Source: CAZOKO01 sp964580455
GTDB taxonomy: Bacteria; Desulfobacterota; WTBG01
NCBI GenBank assembly: GCA_964580455.1
Contig: CAZOKO010000024.1
Coordinates: forward strand, 1 to 28,445
DNA: 28,445 bases
Direction: 5' to 3'
Each line of letters starts with the position of its first letter. Positions within the stretch are counted from its first letter, which is position 1. A program made the translations under genes and the position numbers. The notes beneath the pieces were generated by a model, which ran no database searches, was not told the DNA's origin, and worked only from the letters and a program-made list of their open reading frames with translations. This document shows, in pieces, positions 8,568-14,792 of this stretch.

Positions 8568-8786
8568 ATGAATATCAGTTCGTTAAGAAAAATAGTTGAG
8601 AAGAACGGAGAGTTAAGCATAGAAGAGTTACAAAGATTTGTCTCTTCTTTTATCCCTGAGAGCTGTGATGATTGTATCTGGCTAAAGGGTAAAGATAAAT
8701 CTTCCTGCCCTGCTCATAATGGGGCTCCCTGTAGGATATACCTTAACAGGGTTTTAAAGTACCTGGAAAGCAAAGGATTAATCTGA
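8568..8786 (+). CDS. Small four-cysteine hypothetical protein
   Basis: A 72-residue protein. Residues 1-30 (SLRKIVEKNGELSIEELQRF) look like the first helices of a small winged-helix or helical domain. The second half holds four cysteines, in ESCDDCIW and in SSCPAHNGAPCRIY, a spacing that could bind zinc or an iron-sulfur cluster. It ends in a helix (VLKYLESKGLI). The ATG at 8568 is chosen because AAGGA lies 8 bases upstream; the frame stays open back to 8433 but that part looks non-coding. It is followed by its own terminator. It resembles FeoC-type small regulators only loosely, so the function is left open. Confidence 0.6.
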   Translation: MNISSLRKIVEKNGELSIEELQRFVSSFIPESCDDCIWLKGKDKSSCPAHNGAPCRIYLNRVLKYLESKGLI

Positions 8787-8832
8787 TACGATAAAGGCCT
8801 TTTTCCAATCTCTCATAACCTCCTTTTCTCTT

Positions 8833-8865
8833 AACCCCCATTTGTTTCAAATGGGGGTTTTTTTT
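8833..8865 (+). terminator. Rho-independent terminator after the small cysteine protein
   Basis: AACCCCCATTTG (8833-8844), loop TTT, perfect complement (8848-8859) and a following T run. It is a 12-bp stem of textbook form. Confidence 0.9.
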
Positions 8866-8869
8866 GAAA

Positions 8870-8989
8870 TTAACCACAGATTTTGTTATAAGCAATATAT
8901 TCTTCTCAGCGATCTCTGTGATGAATAGTTATTGTAAGTTTTCAATTGACACTTTTTATTGGAATTGCAAAAATAGTTTTAACCACAGA
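8870..8989. repeat. Direct repeat TTAACCACAGA, two copies
   Basis: TTAACCACAGA occurs at 8870-8880 and again at 8979-8989, each followed by T-rich and then 'cagag/ctctgtg' scraps. The motif matches a dispersed intergenic repeat type seen in many bacterial genomes. A TTGACA at 8946-8951 could be a -35 for the TPR gene, but no good -10 follows. Confidence 0.45.
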
Positions 8990-9077
8990 GTTTTCAGAGA
9001 AATATCGGTAGTTTTTAAACGACTTATCGGGGACTAAAACCTTTTAGTTTGACAACTTTTTAAAAAACCATTCTCAA

Positions 9078-9893
9078 ATGATAAAACAGAAAGAACACTT
9101 GAAAAGACATATAGCATGTATAATTTTTCTAATGCTGATAATCTCCTTACACGAAGTTGCTGCCCAAATATTCCCTCCACAACTAGATAGTAAACAACTG
9201 GAAAATGCATTAACCACAATTGACCTTTTTGAACTAAGCCGCTATGAAACTATTTTAAAAGAACTGCTCAATCGCAAATCCTCTCCCAACCATTACCTCT
9301 ATAACTTTTATCTTGGAAGAATCCATCTAAGAACCGCCCTTTACTATGAAAGCAAGTCTAAAGGAAATAAAGACCTCTTAGAAACCAGCGAATACCTGAT
9401 CAATCAGGCACGGGATCAATTCAAAAAGGTTGTAAGAGAAAACGGTGATTTTTCAGATGGATATGTATGTCTGGCGATGGCCTATGCCCAAAAGATTAAA
9501 TATGTAGGTTACCCAACACTTTTAAGATATGCAAAACGAGTAGATAAAAATATAAAAAAGGCTTTAGAAAAAGATCCCAACAATCCCCGGGCATATCTCG
9601 TTCAGGGGATTCAAGCCATGTATAAACCACCAGATCATGGAGGAGGTGTTGACAAAGCAATCCCTTTGCTCTTAAAGTCCGTGAAGCTTGATCCTGCATT
9701 TCATGAAGGGTATTACTGGCTGGCAAGGGCCTATGTGCAAAACTCTTTTAAGGGAAGGGATGAAGGAAAATCCAAAGAATACCTATCAAAGGCTTTGAAG
9801 CTATCAACCGACGATTACTTTTATCAACAGGGATTAACACCTGATGTGCAAATCCCTGAATATAAAGAAGGTAAGAAAAATTCAAAAAAATAG
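9078..9893 (+). CDS. Secreted TPR-repeat protein (paralogue 1)
   Basis: A 271-residue protein with an N-terminal signal peptide: a basic start, a hydrophobic run IIFLMLIISL, and likely cleavage after EVAA near residue 29. It should lie in the periplasm or on the outer envelope. The rest is helical with TPR-like units, clearest around ALEKDPNNPRAYLVQGIQAM and SVKLDPAFHEGYYWLARAYV. A GYPTLLRY segment and a KPPDHGGG loop precede the last units. The same plan recurs in the protein at 16985-17734, which has FPGLMMY and GGWPPPPPEKP at matching places, so the two are probably paralogues. Such proteins usually scaffold other proteins; the partner is unknown. The ribosome site is weak. Confidence 0.75.
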   Translation: MIKQKEHLKRHIACIIFLMLIISLHEVAAQIFPPQLDSKQLENALTTIDLFELSRYETILKELLNRKSSPNHYLYNFYLGRIHLRTALYYESKSKGNKDLLETSEYLINQARDQFKKVVRENGDFSDGYVCLAMAYAQKIKYVGYPTLLRYAKRVDKNIKKALEKDPNNPRAYLVQGIQAMYKPPDHGGGVDKAIPLLLKSVKLDPAFHEGYYWLARAYVQNSFKGRDEGKSKEYLSKALKLSTDDYFYQQGLTPDVQIPEYKEGKKNSKK

Positions 9894-9928
9894 TGGCGAA
9901 AACGTAGCAGCTAATATAACCGTATTAT

Positions 9929-11389
9929 TTAAGAATTTCGGCTTGCCATATAGTCTTCAAAGGGCACATAATTTCCCTGTTTCCATTTTCTGCCCAGTAG
10001 ATTCGAGAATGCAAGTTTGATATAAGTCCTTTGCTGATAACGAAGAAAGCGATTCGGAGAAAAGAGTGCGTTCCATATTACCTTCCAATAAATAAAATAT
10101 CTTGCTAACCCCCTTACGTAGACTTTTTTTGCTTCTTCATAAGTTAAGTGCTTGGTAGGCATAACAATATTGACCATAGTAAAGTTAGAAAAATCTTTAT
10201 CCGCAATAATCCCCTTTTTTTCAGCTTCCCTGTAGTAATCCGTACCGGGGAAAGGGGTCATAGCAGTTAAGGGGTAGGTATCGGCATGTTTTCTGTAAAA
10301 TTTCCAGGTGTCAGCTAACGAACGTTTATCATCATTCCAGTCTCCCCACATCATCATGGTCATCAATATTACACCACTGTCCTTGACGATCTTCATCGCA
10401 CTAAGTTGGGTTTCTAAGCCAGCTCCCTTTCTCAGATGTTTCAGCTTCTCCTTATCCATGGACTCTGTTCCCATCATTACCTGAAATAATCCCAGCTTTT
10501 TTAACCGGGGAAAGAGCTTTTTGTTTTCCACTACCTTATTGGGATTGGCCTGTACCCAGAAGTGGATATCTTTGAGCTTTCTCCTCTCTAGTTCTTCACA
10601 GAAGTCAATGTTCCTTTGCGGATCCCATAGAAAGTCATTATCACCAAACATAATAGTGGTTTTCCCGTATTTTTTGGATAATAACTCTATATGGTCAACA
10701 ACATACTTGGCGCTGTTACCTCTCCATCTATTTTTCCAGAATTTTGCCTCAGAACAAAAACTGCAGTTTCCTCCACACCCCCGTGAGGTACTCATGACAA
10801 AAGCGTTTTCTCCAATAACCGGAAGGGAGAATTTATCCATAGGGAGAAGATCATAGTTAGGCATGGGGAGGCTATCTAAATCTTCTATGAAAGGACGAGG
10901 TTCCGTATACACCACTTTTCCATCAAAGAAATAGGAAATGCCTTTTATGGATGAGTAATCAACACTTTCTCCCTGTTTGCTTCTTTCAATTGCCTTGAGC
11001 AATTCCTTAACAGTAATTTCTCCCTCACCCATAATAATAAAATCGATATAACCTGACCGCAAATTACTCTCTGCGGTGAAAGACATCATTGAACCTCCTG
11101 AGATCACCGTGATAGAGGGATCAATCAGTTTTATAAGATGAGCAGTGTTCAGTGCATCATAACAGAAGCAGGTAGCAACACTGGTTAGTCCCACTACATC
11201 AGGCTTTTCTTCCCTGATAATCTTTTCGAGGTCTGCCCAGGGATATTCCAGACCGCTGGTAGCATCAATATACTTAATATCAAAATCCTTCTCAACATAG
11301 GTAGCCACGTAGGTCATCCCGGGCGCTGGAGTATGACCTCTAAAAAACTCCCATATTTTGTGGGGAGGCTCAATAAAAAAGACCTTCAT
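9929..11389 (-). CDS. B12-binding-domain radical SAM protein (BchE-like)
   Basis: A 486-residue enzyme. Residues 1-150 form a cobalamin-binding-like Rossmann domain (KPDVVGLTSVATCF, then VISGGSMMSF and IMGEGE). It lacks the DxHxxG histidine motif, as is common in BchE/HpnP-like enzymes. The radical SAM core follows, with CX3CX2C at C205, C209 and C212 (SRGCGGNCSFC) to hold the 4Fe-4S cluster. A C-terminal region with FPGTDYYREAEKKG is typical of this class. Family members carry out methylations, cyclisations and other radical steps, often on lipids, tetrapyrroles or secondary metabolites; the substrate here is unknown. AGGAAGGAG lies just upstream of the ATG. It is the last gene of an operon with the ABC exporter, 22 bases after the permease, which suggests its product is exported by that transporter. 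Confidence 0.9.
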   Translation of the reverse strand: MKVFFIEPPHKIWEFFRGHTPAPGMTYVATYVEKDFDIKYIDATSGLEYPWADLEKIIREEKPDVVGLTSVATCFCYDALNTAHLIKLIDPSITVISGGSMMSFTAESNLRSGYIDFIIMGEGEITVKELLKAIERSKQGESVDYSSIKGISYFFDGKVVYTEPRPFIEDLDSLPMPNYDLLPMDKFSLPVIGENAFVMSTSRGCGGNCSFCSEAKFWKNRWRGNSAKYVVDHIELLSKKYGKTTIMFGDNDFLWDPQRNIDFCEELERRKLKDIHFWVQANPNKVVENKKLFPRLKKLGLFQVMMGTESMDKEKLKHLRKGAGLETQLSAMKIVKDSGVILMTMMMWGDWNDDKRSLADTWKFYRKHADTYPLTAMTPFPGTDYYREAEKKGIIADKDFSNFTMVNIVMPTKHLTYEEAKKVYVRGLARYFIYWKVIWNALFSPNRFLRYQQRTYIKLAFSNLLGRKWKQGNYVPFEDYMASRNS

Positions 11390-11411
11390 ACGTTACTCCT
11401 TCCTAAATTTC

Positions 11412-12167
11412 TCAACTGGTTTTCCTCAAGGTAAAGCTTCCTGCAACAAGCGTTACTGTTCCTAAAATTGCCATGCCCATAAGACATGGCATAATATCAT
11501 ATAAATCTCCGTTTTCAAAGATCAATTCTCTCATGGAGTCGATTGCATAAGTTAACGGGATGAGGTAAGAACCCTTTTGCAGCCAGGGAGCAAGCAACTC
11601 AACAGGATAAAAAATTCCAGAAAGCAGCAAAGCAGGAATTATAATTAATGGAATAAATTGAAGTGCCTGTGCTTCAGACTTGGCAAAACTTGAAATCAAT
11701 GCACTGATGCCAATGGAAGTAAACACCAGTAGGATAGTGATGGGGATGAGCAACCATAATTGAGAATTAAAAACGACCTTAATTTCGCTAAACAGAAAGT
11801 ATGAAAAGACAAGGACATAAACAGCCTGAATAATTCCCAGCAAAGAGAAACCCAGCAGGTATCCCCCCAGGATTTCAGCCTTCCTTACAGGGTAGGTAAA
11901 CATTCTCTCCAACGTCCCCTGTACCCGCTCCCTAACCAGAACCAGGGCCCCCATTAAATAGGTTTGAAAATAAATTTGAAGTGCAATCAGTCCCAGAATC
12001 ATCTCTTGAGTTTCCAGTGTATAAGCGCTTTCTTTCATTTGTCCAAAAGAAAACTTCACAATGACAAGAGTACCTATGGGGAAAAAGATAGATTCTAGTA
12101 TCAATCCATAATCCTTCCTCGCCTGCCATAGGTTCCTGAGAGCAATATAATATATTCTCCTTAACAT
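11412..12167 (-). CDS. ABC-2 type transporter permease
   Basis: Inner-membrane permease of 251 residues with about six hydrophobic segments. The family signature is visible: ALVLVRERVQGTLERMFTYPV in the cytoplasmic loop, and the C-terminal LSGIFYPVELLAPWLQ followed by PLTYAIDSMRELI. This matches DrrB/NodJ-type exporters of small molecules, polysaccharides or lipids. An ATG at 12167 follows the TGA of the ATPase gene after one base, with GGTGAAG 6 bases upstream. A GTG at 12179 would add four residues and overlap the ATPase gene. Tight coupling to the ATPase indicates one transporter. Confidence 0.92.
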   Translation of the reverse strand: MLRRIYYIALRNLWQARKDYGLILESIFFPIGTLVIVKFSFGQMKESAYTLETQEMILGLIALQIYFQTYLMGALVLVRERVQGTLERMFTYPVRKAEILGGYLLGFSLLGIIQAVYVLVFSYFLFSEIKVVFNSQLWLLIPITILLVFTSIGISALISSFAKSEAQALQFIPLIIIPALLLSGIFYPVELLAPWLQKGSYLIPLTYAIDSMRELIFENGDLYDIMPCLMGMAILGTVTLVAGSFTLRKTS

Positions 12168-12168
12168 T

Positions 12169-13023
12169 TCAATCTTCACCGTGGGTTAGTTTAAGAAAAA
12201 TATCTTCCAGAGTATCTGATGTGATATCCAACTTTATCACATCCCCGTTTATTTCTTTCAAGTGTTTTGGAAATTCTTCAGAAAAATTTGAAATTTCAAG
12301 TTCCTTCACCCCATCCTTCCTGAATATACGAATTTTTGAAGTTCCCAAATTTTTCAAGTGATATGGGGTATCTACCAAAAGGACTTTCCCATTTTTCATT
12401 AAGGCAAGACGATCACAATTCTCTGCATCTGTTAATTGATGTGTAGTTATTATAATGGTGGTTCCCTCCTGCTTCAGCTTTCTAAAATAATCCCAGAATG
12501 CGCGTTTAAGCTTGGGATCAACTCCAGAGGTAGGCTCATCTAAAAACAGAATTTTTGGTTTATGAATAAGGGTACAAGCTAGAGACAACCTCTGCTTCAT
12601 CCCACTGGAAAAGGTTGAAATGAGATCATCCTGACGGTCCTTTAATTCTACAAATTCCAGGATGTGATCAATTTTGCTCTGAGTGTTTCCTCTGAATCCA
12701 TTATCAAAATGTAGATTGAGAAAAAACTCCAGATTTTTCCTGGCAGACAGGTCTTCATAAAGAGAAGGTGCTTGAGGCATATAGCCTATCAATTTTTTGA
12801 GTTTATAATCCTCGCTGGGCAAGTTAAACCCGGCAACAGAAACTTCTCCGGTGGAAGGTTTGAGCAAAGTGCTGAGAATCCTTACCAGAGTGGTTTTACC
12901 TGCTCCATTAGGTCCCAATATGCCAAAAATCTCACCTTCTCGAACTTCAAGGTTAACCCCGTTAAGAGCAAAGATGTGACCAAATGTTTTTCTTAAGTCC
13001 TTTACTTTAATAAAACGGGACAT
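12169..13023 (-). CDS. ABC transporter ATP-binding protein
   Basis: A 284-residue ATPase that powers the neighbouring ABC-2 permease. Walker A GPNGAGKTT is at residues 37-45, the Q-loop in IGYMPQAPSLYEDL, the signature FSSGMKQRLSLA, Walker B ILFLDEPTSGVD and the switch histidine in IITTHQL. A C-terminal extension of about 70 residues ends in TSDTLEDIFLKLT, as in DrrA/CcmA-like exporter ATPases. The start is placed at the second methionine of the open frame because AGGA lies 5 bases upstream; the longer frame to 13056 would begin close to the transcription start. It is the first gene of the exporter/radical SAM operon. Confidence 0.93.
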   Translation of the reverse strand: MSRFIKVKDLRKTFGHIFALNGVNLEVREGEIFGILGPNGAGKTTLVRILSTLLKPSTGEVSVAGFNLPSEDYKLKKLIGYMPQAPSLYEDLSARKNLEFFLNLHFDNGFRGNTQSKIDHILEFVELKDRQDDLISTFSSGMKQRLSLACTLIHKPKILFLDEPTSGVDPKLKRAFWDYFRKLKQEGTTIIITTHQLTDAENCDRLALMKNGKVLLVDTPYHLKNLGTSKIRIFRKDGVKELEISNFSEEFPKHLKEINGDVIKLDITSDTLEDIFLKLTHGED

Positions 13024-13075
13024 CTTATCCTGTTGACAAAGTTTGCAAATTTGCACCTTACAAGTAAATTAGTAA

Positions 13076-13104
13076 AATGTAAAGAATATTATGCTACATG
13101 TCAA
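13076..13104 (-). promoter_or_regulatory. Promoter of the ABC/radical SAM operon
   Basis: On the minus strand a perfect TTGACA (13104-13099) and TACATT (13081-13076) are separated by 17 bases. The predicted start near 13069 gives a leader of about 45 bases to the ATPase ATG at 13023. Confidence 0.6.
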
Positions 13105-13592
13105 GATAAAAACTAAATAAGACTAATATTTTAGATTTTAATTCCGGAACCACGAAGGGCACGAAGAAACACGAAGTAAAAAGAATTTTGGATCTCGATT
13201 TTAATTCCTTAATCCAAATTCTACATTCGTTTAATTCAGCCCTTAAAGAACTTTCCTCGACTTACAACTCGCAACTTGTAACCCGCAACATTTATAATCA
13301 ATTCCTAAATTTCCGAATCCCTCAATACCTGAATTCTGTTATCCAGTACTAAGCATCTAGAATCATTTTATTTCACCTGCACCCCCTGTTTTGGGCTTGT
13401 TCTTTCAGGCACGAATCCCTTAAAATTTCTCTTCCTTAAACACTTAATAAAACACCAAATAACAAAAACAAATCATTATATATCAACACGTTATATAGTA
13501 TTCCTTTCGGATTTGAAATACTGGCATTTAAATTGCTGATACATCCATTATCCAACATTTAAAATAAATAATAATAAAGGAGCTAGGTCATT
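13105..13592. repeat. Intergenic stretch with dispersed-repeat debris
   Basis: Nearly 490 bases without a gene. It contains 'ccacgaagggcacgaag' followed by 'aaacacgaag' (about 13148-13176), an 'acaactcgcaacttgtaacc' block (about 13264-13283), and 'ttatccagtactaagcatct' (about 13340-13360). These are recognisable types of decayed dispersed intergenic repeats. From 13440 it is AT-rich and probably holds the promoter for the small membrane protein, but no box pair stands out. Confidence 0.5.
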
Positions 13593-13793
13593 ATGTTACA
13601 ATTCGTGTTTTGGTTTATTCTCTTTTGTGTAGGTTTAAAACTTCTATTGGCCGCCATGAGTATCAGTAGCAAGGTTATCTATGCTGCCCTGGATAAACCT
13701 GGGAACTACCCAGAAAACTTCAGAAAGCTGTCTAAAAAGCCGTATCACTCACCAGAGTTAGCAAAACATTTAGACAATATCAACAAGCTGTAG
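13593..13793 (+). CDS. Small single-span membrane protein
   Basis: A 66-residue protein with one strong hydrophobic segment at residues 3-23 (FVFWFILFCVGLKLLLAA). A basic, proline- and tyrosine-containing tail ends in LAKHLDNINKL. AAGGAG lies about 10 bases before the ATG, and a hairpin terminator follows 44 bases after the stop, so it is probably a real monocistronic gene. It is not recognised. With no cleavage site evident it is likely an inner-membrane protein with a 40-residue soluble tail. Confidence 0.65.
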   Translation: MLQFVFWFILFCVGLKLLLAAMSISSKVIYAALDKPGNYPENFRKLSKKPYHSPELAKHLDNINKL

Positions 13794-13837
13794 AATTTTC
13801 AAGACGTTTTCTCGTTTGAATTCCTGCCTTAAAAAAT

Positions 13838-13867
13838 AACCCCCCAGATTCATTCTGAGGGGTTTCC
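13838..13867 (+). terminator. Terminator after the small membrane protein
   Basis: Arms AACCCCCCAGA (13838-13848) and TCTGAGGGGTT (13854-13864) pair with one mismatch, and a short T-rich tail follows. Confidence 0.75.
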
Positions 13868-13992
13868 TATTTTAGTTGTTCTCGGAATCAACATCCCCTC
13901 GTGCAATTATATCAGATTAACTTTCCTTTACCCATAAGATATTCTGTGATATACAAAGTAAAGTGTCATAAATTATGTAACATTAGAATCAT

Positions 13993-14020
13993 TTGACGAT
14001 TTGAATGGAATCTTTATCTA
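13993..14020 (+). promoter_or_regulatory. Possible promoter of the XRE-PilZ gene
   Basis: TTGACG (13993-13998) and TATCTA (14015-14020) are 16 bases apart. The -10 match is weak. It would start transcription about 25 bases before the ATG at 14054. Confidence 0.3.
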
Positions 14021-14053
14021 GAGCACAAGCAATAAAATTCCGATCGTCATGCA

Positions 14054-14659
14054 ATGGATTACAACAACAAAAATTTAAGTGTGGCTATGGAAAAGAAAAT
14101 AGAAGATAAAGAAAAGTTTTCTTTAGTAAACAAACTCAAGGAAATTAGAGAAACATTGGGCATGTCCAGAAATGTGTTTGCGAGAGAAGCAAAAATTGAT
14201 GTTACACTTTACACGAGAGTTGAGGAAGGTTCAGTTTTACCAGATTACCTTTTCTTAAAACAGTTAATTCATACATATAGAATTAGTCCATATTTCCTGT
14301 TCGACTTTCAAGAAGAACAAGAAACAGATGTGAACAGGTTAGAAAAACAAAGAACTTTTAGCCGTTTTACTATACAACTGAAGGCTAAATACTCTTTAAA
14401 AGAGGGGGGTGGCGTGTGGGAAGAATGCACCATTCTTGATTTCAGCCGTAAGGGAATGGCAATAGAACTTAACAGCCAAATCAGTTTGGGTTCAACCATT
14501 CATTTGGCTATACATCTTCCCGAAGAATCAGAACCCCTTAGTGTTAAAGGAGTATTAAAATGGATTAAGAAAAGTGAAAATATTTTTATGGGCGGTATTG
14601 AATTGACTGAAATATTCGATGAAGATAAAACCTTGATCATACTGAGATCAGGCAGGTGA
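14054..14659 (+). CDS. XRE-type HTH and PilZ domain fusion regulator
   Basis: A 201-residue protein with two domains. Residues ~24-85 form a helix-turn-helix of the Cro/XRE type (LKEIRETLGMSRNVFAREAKI, VEEGSVLPDYLFLKQLIHTY, ISPYFLF). Residues ~98-200 form a PilZ domain with both c-di-GMP-binding signatures: RxxxR at R100-R104 (QRTFSRF) and DxSxxG at D129-G134 (DFSRKG), ending in the usual GGIELT strand. The sequence therefore predicts a DNA-binding protein whose activity responds to c-di-GMP; that is inference. No good ribosome site precedes the ATG at 14054; M12 is an alternative start. The gene sits 133 bases upstream of the Tat-exported ThDP enzyme in the same direction, its likeliest target. 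Confidence 0.85.
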   Translation: MDYNNKNLSVAMEKKIEDKEKFSLVNKLKEIRETLGMSRNVFAREAKIDVTLYTRVEEGSVLPDYLFLKQLIHTYRISPYFLFDFQEEQETDVNRLEKQRTFSRFTIQLKAKYSLKEGGGVWEECTILDFSRKGMAIELNSQISLGSTIHLAIHLPEESEPLSVKGVLKWIKKSENIFMGGIELTEIFDEDKTLIILRSGR

Positions 14660-14792
14660 GAGCAGGGTAACTTTCTATGGAGTAGCAGTTCCTAACCCGG
14701 ACAAGCCGGAACCAAAAAATTGCTTCTGTTCGTGAGATTTTTACCTTTTAGATTTTAATCGAGAAAAAATAAATCTCAGAAAAGGAGAGTTT

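Noticed and set aside
14660..14792. Possible riboswitch (c-di-GMP or TPP) upstream of the ThDP enzyme
   Set aside because: A small CCGG-acaag-CCGG dyad is present, but neither the conserved TPP (THI) box nor the GEMM core can be recognised.
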